A stretch of 64,000 nt of DNA from Leptospira weilii serovar Ranarum str. ICFT (GCF_000332415.1 NZ_AOHC02000035.1:1-64000); one strand, 5' to 3'; shown: positions 1-32,629, counted from the first letter of the stretch. Numbers and translations: made by a program. The notes: generated by a model from the sequence alone, not told the origin.

Positions 1-1
1 T

Positions 2-790
2 GATAAAGAAGATTCTCTTAAGATAGCTAAACTCATTCAACGTTATCCAAAGGAAGAATTACCGGTTGTTCCAATTCCCACGGACGAAGAGGAAGACAAT
101 CGTCGATTGTGTACCGAGCATGAGAATTGGACAAGACAACTAACGCAAGGAAAGAATCGGCTTCACAGTTTATTCACTCAAGCCGGTCTGACTGAGATCA
201 CCAAAAAACATTTACGGACAAAAGCATCCAGAGAAACTTCTGTAACTTTACTTCCGGATCGATATCATAAGGAAGCGGAACGAATCTTAAAAGTTTTAGA
301 TTTAGTCGAACTAAATCTAAAACTCATTGAAGAAGATATTAAAGGCGCTCTGAAAATCAATCAGGTCTACGTTCAAACGATCATGTCCATGCCTGGTATC
401 GGGATGATTACGTCTCTGGCGATTATGAGTTACATGGGGGACTGCAAAAGATTTCTTCCGGTAAACAAGCCGCCTACTACGCTGGTTTAGTTCCCAGAGT
501 TGACATCTCAGGAGATACGGTTCGATATGGTAGAATTGTTTCCCGCGGTTGTCATTCGATCCGAAGAGTGATTGTTCAAGCAGCTTGGAGCCTGGTCCGT
601 TGTCAGCATGGCGGTAAGATTAAAGAGTTCTACGAAAGGTTATATGCTAAAAAGGAGCAAAGAAATCGATCATTGCTACTTCACGTAAAATGATCGAAGT
701 TCTTTTTCTATGATTCGAACAGGGCAACTCTTCGACTCTATGCCCGAAAATGTTCTGAATCGTAAGTTAGCTCAATATGGTCTTATGTAA
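2..790 (+). pseudogene. IS110 family (IS1533-like) transposase, 5' truncated by window edge and frameshifted
   Basis: The reading enters from the left edge with the RuvC-like domain tail typical of IS110 enzymes ([17 protein letters not shown]) and continues through the C-terminal transposase_20 region ([18 protein letters not shown]). At about 453 it shifts into another frame, which carries [19 protein letters not shown] up to about 653. It shifts again ([16 protein letters not shown]), and a third time at about 705, ending in [19 protein letters not shown] with a stop at 788-790. Each shift is the loss of one base from a short homopolymer. IS1533 of Leptospira belongs to the IS110 family. 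As read the gene is dead, unless the three shifts are sequencing errors. Confidence 0.9.
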
Positions 791-830
791 AAAAATAGCG
801 GAGGGGCTTGACACAAGGAACATAGGAGGA

Positions 831-1046
831 GGGAGTGAGATTGAGTTTAGGAAGCGTTGTGCTTTAGTTTCTCCAACACGACCCGTAGGAAGCCAAAACG
901 TTACCCATAAGGGCTTGGATCCGAAGATAAATCTGTCGGAATTACGACAAATCTTCTGTGAGAAGCTCGGCCCCACAGCACGACCCGTAGGGAGTGTTGT
1001 GTTGAGTTTCTCCCATGATTTGGGCGGAGGGGAAGAAACTCTATTT
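831..1046. repeat. Dispersed intergenic repeat, copy A
   Basis: Several blocks here recur around 54167-54702. Positions 831-861 are identical over 31 bases to 54507-54537. Positions 915-960 match 54167-54211 with few changes (the core GGAATTACGACAA is shared), and 1030-1045 equals 54687-54702. Two variants of the core CACGACCCGTAGG occur at 877 and 979; these resemble the 31-bp tandem unit of the second copy. The blocks are in a different order in the two places, so this is a mosaic repeat family rather than one simple insertion. Confidence 0.75.
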
Positions 1047-1091
1047 CGCTCCCTATGAGTCGCGAAATAGGAGGCGGGAAGATTCGGGAGG

Positions 1092-1132
<41 letters not shown>

Positions 1133-1227
1133 TCTCATTCTTGTCGGAACACTTGAAAAATCCGCGTTTTTGATTCTCCTTATTTCAAAACTCATCTCAA
1201 CTTGTGTGTGTGGGTGGTGGGGTGATT

Positions 1228-1377
1228 ATGGAGAATACAAGTGACAAACGTTCGTTTTTGGGCATCCGAGCGAAAGATGAAAGTGAAAATATCTTTCACG
1301 TAGAAGTCCAAATTGCACACCGGAGTTCTTTTGTGAAAAGCTCGCGACTGCACCGGCGAAGCGATGTTAGTGAATAG
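1228..1377 (+). pseudogene. Remnant of PD-(D/E)XK (Rpn-like) family transposase
   Basis: A 49-codon frame from ATG 1228 to TAG 1375-1377 begins MENTSDKRSF and contains GIRAKDESENIFHVEVQ. That pattern matches the catalytic core of the PDDEXK/Rpn transposase family, usually D-I-K/R-A-K-D ... I/V-E-x-Q. The E-x-Q is present, while the usual Asp before Ile is a Gly. The full family is about 280-310 residues, so the N-terminus and most of the C-terminus are missing. The call rests on this single motif and is moderately sure. Confidence 0.55.
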
Positions 1378-1511
1378 AAGTTACGGCAATTGTTAGGGAT
1401 AGAACTATAATATTCCAATTTACTTATATTCCTGCAAAACCGGATCCCCGGAGATTACAAAAGAATAACCTGCAAAGATTCTCTTCTGGATGGATACAAT
1501 CCGAATATTCG

Positions 1512-2626
1512 TTACAGACTCAACGTTTTCCATCGCTCCAAACCCGAACGAAACCTCTCCGGGGTTTCTCCAAAACCGATTCGGATCCAACCCTCGCACT
1601 CGAAGTCTCTTCCCGGAAGAACAAAAACCCCGCATTGTTCCATCAAAACGTCCGCGTATTTCGAAGAAAGGATTCCTTCTTTGAGTTTTACAAAAGAAAC
1701 CACTCCTCCGCCCGGCCTCGTAAAACCGGCAATACCCGGAAGATCCTTCCAGATAGTTTCGAAAAATTGAATATTCTCTAAAATGGATGTTTTGATCGGA
1801 GAAATCAAACGTTCTCGGTTTTGTAAAATTTTCAAAGTCAAAAATTCCGAAATCGGAGAAACCGTATGCGTTAGGTAGTCTTTGAACGACCTTGCCTTTT
1901 CAATCAGTTTTTTCGGTCCGGTCATCCACCCGATTCTGAGCCCCATCACCCCGAAACATTTCGTGATCGAACCCGTGCTGACTGTGCGTTCGGTAAGTCC
2001 GGCGCCGGTCCAACTGAGGTCGTTTTGAAAGTCCAAAAAGCGGTAGTGTTCGTCAAAAAGAATCCATCCTGTATGTTCGACCGCAAATTCACGGATCTTT
2101 CGGATTTCATCCTGCCGCAAAGAAAATCCCGTAGGATTTTGAGGATGATTGAAAATCGCAAGGTTTTTTCCGCGAGCGAACAATTCCCAAACACAAAATT
2201 CCGGAAGATAGGAATTTGAACTCTGATCCATATATTCCAAAAGCGGAATGGGTTCCAAAACGGCGCCGATCATCTTCGGTATTTCGTATAACGCTTGAAA
2301 GGCGGGATGTAAATAAGAAACAACCGAATTCTTTTTACAAAGCAGATGAAATAAAATGTAAAGAGCCTCTCCGGTACCGGTCGTGATCAAAATCCGATCC
2401 GGGTCCAGACCGGGATAAAGTTTTGCGATTTCTTCTCTTAAGACCAAATCCCCTTGATTAGGTGCGTCTTCCAAAGAAATCGAAGTCAAAACATCCGGAG
2501 AAAGATTCAAACTCGAAAGCAGTTCGCCCAAAGTTATATTTCGAACCCCGCTTTCCCCGAGATTGCAAGGCGCGATCTTTCTATACTTCTCGAGTCTTTC
2601 TTCGATCCAAAATTCTCCGGGTTCCA

Positions 2627-2627
<1 letters not shown>
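1512..2627 (-). CDS. PLP-dependent aminotransferase, class I/II
   Basis: A fold-type I aminotransferase of 371 residues, somewhat short for the family. Visible sites are the substrate/PLP loop HPQNPTG (about 161-167), the PLP-ring Asp in FDEHYR (about 192), the Schiff-base lysine in STGSITKCFG (K223) followed by GLRIGW, and a carboxylate-binding Arg near 349 (WIRIGFG). The substrate cannot be read from this; histidinol-phosphate- or capreomycidine-synthase-like enzymes are among the alternatives. I place the start at MEPGEF: its ATG overlaps the stop of the upstream membrane-protein gene as TGATG, which suggests translational coupling. A longer frame reaches 2702 but runs into that gene. Confidence 0.85.
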
Positions 2628-2992
<365 letters not shown>

Positions 2993-3008
2993 ACTTTATG
3001 GATCGGCT

Positions 3009-3057
<49 letters not shown>

Positions 3058-3082
3058 TTCTTAAAAACTGAAATAGAATCCT

Positions 3083-7167
<4,085 letters not shown>

Positions 7168-7172
7168 AAAAA

Positions 7173-7576
7173 ATGAAAGCAGGTGTAGCTCCTAACGGAA
7201 GACCGTATCAAGTATTGATCGCCGAAAACTCTAGATTTCAAGCCAAACAACTGGCACAGATTTTGGAATCGGAAGGTTATCAAGTGATCGGGTTTGCGGA
7301 AAACGGAAAGGAACTCGTACAACTCTATGATCAACATAGGCTCGTAGATTTGATCACACTCGATCTCAATCTCCCGGTGATGGACGGATATGCGACCTTC
7401 TTTGAAATCAAGGATAGAGGAGTACTTCCTAGAATCGTAATCGTTTCCGAAGAAAATACTCCGGCGGTTTTAAAAAATCTGATCGACGAAGGCGCGATGG
7501 ATTACGTTCCAAAACCGGTAAAACGCGAGAAGGTATTGGAAAAGATCAATGCAGCGATGAAAAAAATTCCTAAGGT

Positions 7577-7580
<4 letters not shown>
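7173..7580 (+). CDS. Single-domain response regulator (CheY-like), atypical acidic pocket
   Basis: A receiver domain of 135 residues with no output domain. The phosphoacceptor is D64 in ITLDLNLPVMDG, the switch Ser is S92 in IVIVSEEN, and the conserved Lys is K114 in YVPKPVK. The usual Asp-Asp metal-binding pair after beta-1 reads Glu-Asn (E18-N19, in VLIAENS), which could change Mg binding or phosphorylation lifetime. A GAGG ribosome site lies 9 bases before the ATG. It is the last gene of the pgm-argD-leuB unit, and its 3' end overlaps pgeF by four bases. No histidine kinase is nearby, so its partner is unknown. Confidence 0.88.
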
Positions 7581-8278
<698 letters not shown>

Positions 8279-8414
8279 GAAATCCGAAAATACATTCCGC
8301 GTTGAAATTGACCAGTGTTAAAGAAAATCGGTCGCTTCCCATTGGTTCTATCGAGCTCACTTTAAAGTACGTGATCTAAAAAAACCCTCCCTAAAGACTG
8401 GAAAAACTTCCCTC

Positions 8415-9061
8415 ATGAAAACGAATTCTTCCGAAAAAACAAAGGTTAAGATCTGCGGAATTCGAGACTTAGAAATCGCAAAAATCTGCAAGGAAGCAGG
8501 CGCCGATTATATCGGTTTGAATTTTGCGGCTTCCAGTCCGAGAAAAATCTCGTTTGCCGACGCTCAAAAAATCGTAGAATACTACAGAGCGCAAAAGAAT
8601 TCCCCCGAAATCGTATTGTTATTCTATCAAAATCCTCCCGAAGAAATTGAATCCGTCGTTTCCGCCTTAGATCACGATCTCGTTCAATGGGTTTGGGACG
8701 ATCCGGAACTTGTTTCCGTAGATCGGGAAGCGCTACTCGGTAAACGCCAGATTTGCTCGTATCGAGTGCAAGTTCCGGTATATAACGAAAATCTAAAAGA
8801 CATTCCGGGGGAATTTTTGATCTTGGACAGTTATTCCAAAGGAGCGGGCGGAGGCACGGGGGAAACTTTCAACTGGGAATTCATTTCCGAAATCGAAAGA
8901 AAGTTTTTTTTAGCCGGCGGTTTAAACCCGACTAACGTCGCCAATGCGATTCAAACCGTAAGACCCTTTGGAGTCGACGTCGCGAGCGGAGTCGAATCCT
9001 CTCCCGGAATTAAAGACGCACAAAAAGTAATTCAATTTATCCGGAATACAAAGTCTGCCTT

Positions 9062-9065
<4 letters not shown>
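8415..9065 (+). CDS. trpF: Phosphoribosylanthranilate isomerase
   Basis: Tryptophan pathway enzyme carrying out the Amadori rearrangement of phosphoribosylanthranilate; a TIM barrel of 216 residues. Seen: the catalytic Cys in KVKICGIRD (C14), the phosphate-binding glycine segments (ILDSYSKGAGGGTGETFNW and FLAGGLNPTNV) and the general-acid Asp in FGVDVASGVE, all near the expected places. No other trp gene is in the window. Its TGA overlaps the mutS ATG (ATGA), so amino-acid synthesis and mismatch repair are translationally coupled here. Confidence 0.93.
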
Positions 9066-11590
<2,525 letters not shown>

Positions 11591-11602
<12 letters not shown>

Positions 11603-12472
11603 AAATAAGAGAACGTCCATCGGGGCAAAGTCCACCCAATTGACGATGAGCTTTTTCAGACCTTCTTTTGCGTGAAATCCGATTCCGATCCCCGCTTCGT
11701 TTAACATTAGAGAATCGTTCGCGCCGTCGCCGACGGCAACCACTTGAGAAGGATGAACACCTTCCCGATCACGAATTTTTTTCAAATATTCGAGTTTCTT
11801 ATTTTTATCAACAATGTCTCCGACTACGTTTCCCGAAAGTTGTCCGTTGTCTCTTTCTAAAAGATTCGCGTGAATCTCGTCTATCCCGTACTCTTTTTGG
11901 AAAATTTCCAGAATGTCCGTAAAACCTCCGGAAAAAACGGCGGTTTTACTATTCCTTTCCTTCAATCCCCGCAAAAGTTTTTCGACTCCTTGATTCAGCT
12001 CCAGTTTCGGATAGAGTTCCGTAAAAATAGAAGTAGAAAGTCCTTTTAAATGAGCGCATCTTTTTTTGAGAGCTTCTTGAAAGTCCAGATTTCCTTCCAT
12101 CGCTTCTTTGGTGACGGAAGCGACTTCCTCATAAACTCCGGCAAGTCCCGCCAATTCGTCTATAACTTCTTGCCGGATCAAAGTGGAATCCATATCAAAA
12201 GCGAAAAAACTCTTTTTGTTCGGATCAAGTAATTTCTCCACTTGCAGAAGGTCCGCATTTTTTTTTGCAAATATTTCTCTGATTTGAATCAGTTCAAGAC
12301 GATCCAACTTTTTCGAAATCTTCCATTCGATACAACTCCAGAATCCTCGGGTGCGGATCGGAGCCGAGGAAAGCAGAAAGACCTCCTCCGGTTTGAGCGA
12401 TCCAAAATCTCCCACTCCTAACAGGATTTCTTTTCGAATCTCTTCGGGATTGTCGGTGAGAATTAAAAGCAC
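11591..12472 (-). CDS. serB: Phosphoserine phosphatase
   Basis: Last step of serine synthesis, hydrolysing O-phosphoserine. A HAD-superfamily enzyme of 293 residues with an N-terminal extra domain (about 1-85), as in E. coli SerB. Motif I is FDMDSTLI (D93, D95), motif II is VFSGGF and motif III is VGDGANDSLML (near 248), followed by GIGFHAKEGLK. The start codon is GTG, with AAGG four bases upstream. The gene is the third of a unit with the 58-residue protein and the SGNH lipoprotein (7-bp gaps) and overlaps the mutS 3' end by 12 bases. Confidence 0.92.
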
Positions 12473-12479
12473 GGGACCT

Positions 12480-13226
12480 TTAAAGATAAGGTAAAAGAAT
12501 CGGTTTTAATTTTTCGACCCAGACCTTATAGGCGTTGTCATTCAAATGGATTTTATCTTTTTCAAGCCAGAATTCCTGACGAAGAATCGGCCTATCCTTT
12601 TCTCTAAGCCATTGCCAGTTGTCCAAAAAAACGACGTTTTTATAAGACTGAATGATTGAGATCCAAGCCAGATTGAGCACCGGAGAAACCCTATTCAAAT
12701 TCTGAGTTCGAACGGGAGGAACTCCCAGAATCACTATTTTTGTATTGGGAAGGGATTGAGTAAGTTTGTCCAAAATTTTGACCAAATTGTTTTCAATCCG
12801 ATGGAGACATTTTCCCTGAATGAGATCGTTTCCCCCGATTTCCAAAACGATCGCCTTTGGATTTAAAGAAACCACATCCTCATCCAATCTTTCCAGAAGT
12901 AGTTCCGTTATATCCCCGCCGATTCCTCGGTTGACCGCACCTGGAAATTCTTTCGTCATAAGTTCTTTCGGAAACAAATGAATCAGTGAATTCCCTGTGA
13001 AGACGATATTTGCGGATTGGATTCTCCGATTTTCATCTCTATAAAGATTTCGTACCTTGGACCAGGCGGATCTGTATAACTCGAAAGTTTCAGCGGAACG
13101 GTACCCGGCCCCGGACCAGCATTCGAAGTCGGGGCTTGAATAATCATCTATATACGATTTTTTAAGCAGGGAGGAACAGGAGATAAAAAGAAAAAGCAAA
13201 GAAACAATAGAAAGATACTTTGCCAA
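12480..13226 (-). CDS. SGNH/GDSL-type hydrolase, probable lipoprotein
   Basis: A protein of 248 residues. The first 17 form a hydrophobic signal ending FISC, so Cys17 is a likely lipidation site under the loose spirochaetal lipobox. Four SGNH blocks follow: the nucleophile in FTGNSLIH (S80), GIGGD (about 101-105), EIGGNDL (N133) and DKIHLND near the C-terminus, giving a Ser-His-Asp set. The likely activity is ester or acyl hydrolysis on lipids or glycans at the cell envelope; the substrate is unknown. The start is TTG. It lies between the 58-residue gene and serB, with 7 bp on each side. Confidence 0.8.
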   Translation of the reverse strand: MAKYLSIVSLLFLFISCSSLLKKSYIDDYSSPDFECWSGAGYRSAETFELYRSAWSKVRNLYRDENRRIQSANIVFTGNSLIHLFPKELMTKEFPGAVNRGIGGDITELLLERLDEDVVSLNPKAIVLEIGGNDLIQGKCLHRIENNLVKILDKLTQSLPNTKIVILGVPPVRTQNLNRVSPVLNLAWISIIQSYKNVVFLDNWQWLREKDRPILRQEFWLEKDKIHLNDNAYKVWVEKLKPILLPYL

Positions 13227-13233
13227 AGATCTA

Positions 13234-14864
<1,631 letters not shown>

Positions 14865-14904
14865 GCTTCAGACAGATTCAAGCGAGGGAGTTTTCTTGAA
14901 AAGT

Positions 14905-16867
<1,963 letters not shown>

Positions 16868-16868
<1 letters not shown>

Positions 16869-17998
16869 CAAAACTCCGGTAAAAGAGAAATCAATTTCTC
16901 TAATGCAGATTCCGCCGTATCGGAATGAATGCTGATTCGAAGTCTGGGAACGTTCACAGTCGGAGGACGGATCGCTTTGACGTGAAGCCCGTTATTTCTA
17001 CAAGTCTCTGCAGTTTCCAATACAGTTTTTTCGGACGGAAACAAGACCGGTACAATCTGCGATTCGGAACCGGTTTTCGGATAATTTTTGGTTTCCAGCG
17101 AAGTACGAAAATAATCCGCTCGTTTTAAAAGATTTTCCCTTTCGGTTTCCATCGATTTTACGATCGAAATCGAGGTCGGAACGGCGTACGCGATCGCGGG
17201 CATAGGCGCTGTGGAATAAATAAAGGTTCTCATCTTGTTGATTAGAAACTCTTTTCCGGTTTGAGAAGTTCCGATCCAAGCCCCTTCCAGACCTAAAGCC
17301 TTTCCACTTGTATAAGTGATAAAGTCCACTTCTCCTATTTTTTCGGGACCTAAAATCTGAGCAACTCTCCCTTCTCCCTTCGATCCAAAAACACCGATCC
17401 CATGAGCATCGTCCAAAATCAAAACCGCATCGTATTTATTTTTGAGATAGAGAAGATCTGAAATCGGCGCAAGATCTCCGTCCATACTGAATACGGTTTC
17501 GGAAACGACGACCTTTTCTTTTTTTTTGGACTTTTGAAGAAGTTCTTCGAGATGATTTAAGTTTAGATGTTTATAATATGTTTTCTCGGCGCCCGAGAGA
17601 CGAACTCCGTCCAGAATCGAAGCGTGATTGAGCCGGTCGATAAAGATTTCCGACTTTGCGTTTGCGATACAAGAGATAAGTCCCAGATTGGCCGTGTAAC
17701 CGTTCGCAACCCAAAGAGAGGTTTGTGTTCCGATCCATGCAGAACAGGCTCGTTCCGCGGTTTCAAAAGAATCCCTGTGTCCACTTACCAAACGAGAGGC
17801 GCCAGAACCGGCTCCGTAAAGATCCAGACCTTCTTTCAGACTTTGGATGAGTTTTGGATGGCGAGTAAGCGCGAGATAATCGTTAGAAGATAAATCGACC
17901 CCGGAAGGAACTTCCAGGGATCTAAAAAGGAAATCCTTTTTCAAGGATTCCAAAACGAAAGAGGTTTTCTGAAAAAACGTAGACTGGTTCAGGTTCAA
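16868..17998 (-). CDS. bioF: 8-amino-7-oxononanoate synthase
   Basis: Joins pimeloyl-ACP/CoA and alanine to form KAPA. An alpha-oxoamine synthase of 376 residues: [23 protein letters not shown], the cofactor Asp/His in [11 protein letters not shown] (about 196-205) and the PLP lysine in [11 protein letters not shown] (K233). The start codon is TTG, with GAGAGG a few bases upstream. It begins 19 bp after mdh and shares one base with bioD (TGATG). Confidence 0.94.
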
Positions 17999-18017
17999 AA
18001 AACCTCTCTTTCGAATT

Positions 18018-18998
<981 letters not shown>

Positions 18999-19025
18999 AT
19001 TTGGCTGACTCCTATTTTTCTGATT

Positions 19026-20076
<1,051 letters not shown>

Positions 20077-20342
20077 ATATTTCCTCCGAAGGTTAGAAAA
20101 ACGGCAACTTAAGTTTCCCTACTGCCAATTTAGAAATCCGAGGTAGACTGGCAAACGATAAATTCAGACTCTCTTTTCCGCCCTTTTTGGATCCCGGTTT
20201 AAAAGTTCCGGTGAAAAATATCTCTTGAGGAGTAAAAAAATTCGAAAAAAAACTAAAGTGAATCCTCTATTACCGATAGTTTTAATAGAGAAACTTTCGG
20301 ATCAAAACGATCCGATTCGTATTTCAAAGGAGGTTTGGATTT

Positions 20343-20642
20343 ATGAATGTAACAGGATTTACGATCCAACCTTTTTCGTGGCTTCAGTTCCGTAAAGAAG
20401 CGGAACCGATATCAACAGGGACCAACCGCCAAGAAAAGGACGTAAAAATTTCAGAATCGAAAACAAAACCCGAAAATGAAATCAAACCGGAAAAACTTGT
20501 CATGAAACCTTCCCCCGTGTCCTTTGAAGAAAGAATGAATCAAGTCATCAGTCCCGAACAAATGAAAAATCTTCTTTCCATGATGGTACGTTCCAGAATG
20601 AGCGAAAACGCCGTCGATCACAAAATCGATGTAATACGATAG
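20343..20642 (+). CDS. Hypothetical protein, 99 residues
   Basis: A hydrophilic protein whose N-terminus (MNVTGFTIQPFSWLQFRK) is followed by a lysine/glutamate-rich linker, then a likely helical C-terminus (FEERMNQVISPEQMKNLLSMM). A very strong AAAGGAGG site lies nine bases before the ATG, so translation is well supported. It is followed 9 bp later by a membrane protein gene, and its start is 270 bp from the divergent DsbA-like gene. No family is recognised. Confidence 0.65.
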   Translation: MNVTGFTIQPFSWLQFRKEAEPISTGTNRQEKDVKISESKTKPENEIKPEKLVMKPSPVSFEERMNQVISPEQMKNLLSMMVRSRMSENAVDHKIDVIR

Positions 20643-20651
20643 AGAGGAAGT

Positions 20652-21299
<648 letters not shown>

Positions 21300-21334
21300 G
21301 AGACGATCTCAAAGGAAGTTCAAGTAACGTTATT

Positions 21335-22300
<966 letters not shown>

Positions 22301-22601
22301 AAAAAATGGAAAACGATCGGCAAACGATCGTAAAAGTTAGGACCACGATTTCTCTCCGAATCAAACCGTCATTTGATTTTCGGTTTCGGAAATCCGGATT
22401 TTCAAATCGATGGATTGCAGAGAGGAAACGAAATCGTTTTCACCGATTTTTATAAAATGTGGGAACTACTGCAAAATGCGAACATCCTCTTAGGAACCGT
22501 TCCTTGGCGCGAGTGAATCGAATCTATCCCTCAATTTTAAGAAACGGCAGTTAAAGGAAAAAGAGTTTTCGGGGTCTTACAGGAGTGAACTCTGCCTGAT
22601 T
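22301..22601. other. Divergent intergenic region between thrB and the symporter gene
   Basis: These 301 bases must hold both promoters. They contain two CGATCG-type short palindromes near 22315-22330, an AATCCGGATT palindrome near 22391-22400, and at 22458-22474 a TGTGGGAACTACTGCA element resembling one at 54940-54953. I recognise no riboswitch, tRNA or small gene. Confidence 0.4.
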
Positions 22602-24854
<2,253 letters not shown>

Positions 24855-24867
<13 letters not shown>

Positions 24868-25787
24868 TCTTTTTGTATGATCTTTAGAAAATTATGATAT
24901 TTTTTTCCGTATCGATACGGAAGCGACTGAAGATCTTTACGGAAAGATTCGTAGATTTCCTTTTTGGATTCTCTCTGACCGCATTGAATCGTTTCGGAAT
25001 CTTTCGTCAATATTTCGAGTTTTTTGGAAATCTGATTGGCGAAAACGCTCGCGTAGTTTCCGTTCGGATTCAGTTGCAGATAACGGACCCTTCTTTTTTT
25101 CTCGTCGTTTAAAAAACAAAAAACGTCCCTTTTACAATTCGTTTCCGGAGTGTGTTTGACTCCGAGAAACGCTGCAAAATCTCCCGGTCCTTTATCTCTG
25201 AACTCTTCCCCGATTTTCCAGAACGTTTCCGGATTGATTTTGGCCGGTTTTCCTTTTTCTCCGGGAATGATTTCTTCCGGGTTTTTGGAAAGATACTCGA
25301 GCAACTTGGATTCCTTGCGTTTATTTTCACCTTCTTGCAAGATTTCTAATATTCTGACCAAAACGATCGTTCGTCTGATTTTCAAATAGATATACTCTTC
25401 TCCGCGATAAATCTCGTTTTCTTCCAAGGAACTTAAATACTGAAAAACGGATTCGAGTTCCGTAAGACCCGTGTTCGTGGAATACAACATCCGATCGATG
25501 GAACGTACGATCACCTTGTACCCACCTCTTTCTTTCATATCGAAAAGAACTTGAGTTTCCGCCCATCCGCTCAAACCGGCGGAATCGGACACAAAACGAA
25601 AGTTGCGATCGTTCTGTTTTTCGTTTTTGCTTTGAACGACTTCTCCGAAACCGAGACGGCGAAGAATTTCCGATTTTTTATCGGGGAATAAATAAAGAGG
25701 AGAATTCGGTTTCAGAACCAACCGATCTCCTCCCCAGGCACAGGGAACCGCCGTAAAAAAGATTAGGATCAGAACGATCCGTCTCAT
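24855..25787 (-). CDS. Exported protein with SH3-like domain, unknown function
   Basis: A protein of 310 residues with a cleavable-looking signal peptide (about 1-19, RRIVLILIFFTAVPCAWG). Residues about 20-85 look like a bacterial SH3 domain (LKPNSPLYLFPDKKSEILRRL ending SGWAETQVLF). The remainder is charged and shows no known motif; it contains four cysteines in the last third. It starts 3 bp after the aminotransferase gene upstream and overlaps the hydrolase by 13 bases. A periplasmic or envelope role is likely; the activity is unknown. Confidence 0.65.
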
Positions 25788-25790
25788 CGT

Positions 25791-27008
25791 TTACTGGCTC
25801 AGATCCCGTATCATTTCGGCGATTCTTTCCACGCCGCGTTTAATATCCGCTTCTCCCATCGCGTAGGAAAGTCTAAGGGCTTTGTCTTCCCCGAAAGCGA
25901 TTCCCGGAACGGCGGCTACTTTATATTTTTCTAATAAAACACCGCAAAAGATTTTGCTCAAAGAGGTTTCGGAGTTTTCTTTTTTCAGTTTTTCAAAACC
26001 GGGAGTTTTGTAGACATCCGTCAAATACGGAAACACATAAAACGCACCCTGCGGGTTATTGCACTTCACGCCCGGAATCGCGTTTAACAGAGAAACGACG
26101 AGGTTTCTTCTGGTTTCGAACGCTTTTCTCATCTCTTCCACACAAGACTGATCTCCCGCGATCGCGGCTTGTGCCGCCGCCTGGGAAATCGAGGACGGGT
26201 TGGAAGTGGACTGACTCTGGATCGTCTCCATATTTTTAACGATGCCGATATCTCCGGCTCCGTAGCCGATTCTCCAGCCGGTCATAGCATAGGTTTTAGA
26301 AACGCCGTTGATCACAAAGGTTTGTTTTTTGAGTTCGGGGGATAACATCGCGAGATTATAAAATACGAATCCGTTATAGACGATCTTTTCGTAGATATCG
26401 TCGCTCATGACTTGTATCCCGGATGAAAGCACGATTTCGCCTAACGCTTCCAGATCTTTTTTAGAGTATCCGGCTCCCGTAGGATTGGACGGTGAATTTA
26501 GGATCAGACATTTGGTCTTAGGAGTGATCGCCTTCTTCAATTGTTCCGGAGAGATTTGAAAGTTACTTTCCGGAGTGGTCGTCACGATCACGGGAACACC
26601 TTCCGCCAAACGAACGATATCCGCATAACTCACCCAGTACGGAGCCGGAATGATTACTTCGTCTCCCGCGTTTAAAGTCGCGAGAAAGTAATTGTAGATA
26701 ACTTGTTTTCCGCCGGTTCCCGCGATAACTTGACTCTTATCATAGTCAAGTCCGTTGTCTCTTTTGAATTTATGGACGATAGCTTCTTTCAGTTCGACCG
26801 TTCCGGAAACGGCCGTATAACGCGTCATTCCCTTATCGATCGCTTTTTTGGCGGCGTCTCGGATATGGGACGGGGTTTCGAAGTCCGGTTCGCCCGCTCC
26901 GAAACTGACAATATCCTCTCCCTTTTTTTTCAACTCGTTCGCCTTCGCGGTAATTACGAGTGTGGGAGAAGGTTCGATGACGTTCAGCCTTTTTGCGCTG
27001 AGATCCAT
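25791..27008 (-). CDS. Class I aspartate/aromatic-type aminotransferase
   Basis: PLP enzyme of 405 residues similar to the bacterial AspC/AspB (class I-gamma) group: SFGAGEPDFETPSHI, TRYTAVSGTVELKEAI, GGKQVIYNYF, NSPSNPTGAGY, the cofactor Asp/Tyr in SDDIYEKIVY and the PLP lysine in VINGVSKTYAMTGWRIGYGAG (K238). An aspartate transaminase function is the natural call, though prephenate or alanine specificity cannot be excluded. It lies 74 bp after the XPB-like helicase gene and 3 bp before the SH3-like gene. Confidence 0.88.
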   Translation of the reverse strand: MDLSAKRLNVIEPSPTLVITAKANELKKKGEDIVSFGAGEPDFETPSHIRDAAKKAIDKGMTRYTAVSGTVELKEAIVHKFKRDNGLDYDKSQVIAGTGGKQVIYNYFLATLNAGDEVIIPAPYWVSYADIVRLAEGVPVIVTTTPESNFQISPEQLKKAITPKTKCLILNSPSNPTGAGYSKKDLEALGEIVLSSGIQVMSDDIYEKIVYNGFVFYNLAMLSPELKKQTFVINGVSKTYAMTGWRIGYGAGDIGIVKNMETIQSQSTSNPSSISQAAAQAAIAGDQSCVEEMRKAFETRRNLVVSLLNAIPGVKCNNPQGAFYVFPYLTDVYKTPGFEKLKKENSETSLSKIFCGVLLEKYKVAAVPGIAFGEDKALRLSYAMGEADIKRGVERIAEMIRDLSQ

Positions 27009-27082
27009 TCTATTCCCCTTTTTTGGTTTTAACTTTGATCCGTTCTTCTTAATTCGATCGATCGTCTTCCCTACGGAAACGA

Positions 27083-28798
<1,716 letters not shown>

Positions 28799-28799
28799 C

Positions 28800-28845
<46 letters not shown>

Positions 28846-28988
28846 AAGAATGCGAACATAAGATTCTGAGTTCCATCTTTCCGATCGGGTTCGATTTTAT
28901 CACGCGATCACATCTCTTTTGTTCTGCCTTAAGAAAAACGAAAACATTACAAAAAAGAAATTTCTTTCGCGAAAGTTTTCAAAAAATC

Positions 28989-29894
<906 letters not shown>

Positions 29895-30060
29895 GACCGC
29901 AAGCTTTCGGGAAATTCAGATTTTTTTCCATCATTTTGTGGGAAACTACTACGCTTTGAGTGACTAGGAATTAGGGGCCGAGAGGTTTGAGTGTAACGGT
30001 GTTGATTAGGATAAATGTTCTAAAGTCCGAAACCTATTTTCACGAAAACTCTGGGAAAAG

Positions 30061-30081
30061 TGTATTTTTGCGTAAAATACA
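30061..30081. other. Hairpin-forming inverted repeat upstream of sppA
   Basis: TGTATTTT and AAAATACA form a perfect 8-bp stem around the loop TGCGT, about 100 bp before the sppA start in the 287-bp divergent region 29895-30181. It could be an operator or an RNA hairpin in the leader; the sequence does not decide which. Confidence 0.35.
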
Positions 30082-30181
30082 AGTGTTGTCTGAAATCGAA
30101 ATCTGAACCCTAGCCAGTAATGGAAAGGAATTGAAACCCTGCTTTGTCAGTGGAAACTGACGATTCCATAGGAGCATTTCT

Positions 30182-32629
<2,448 letters not shown>

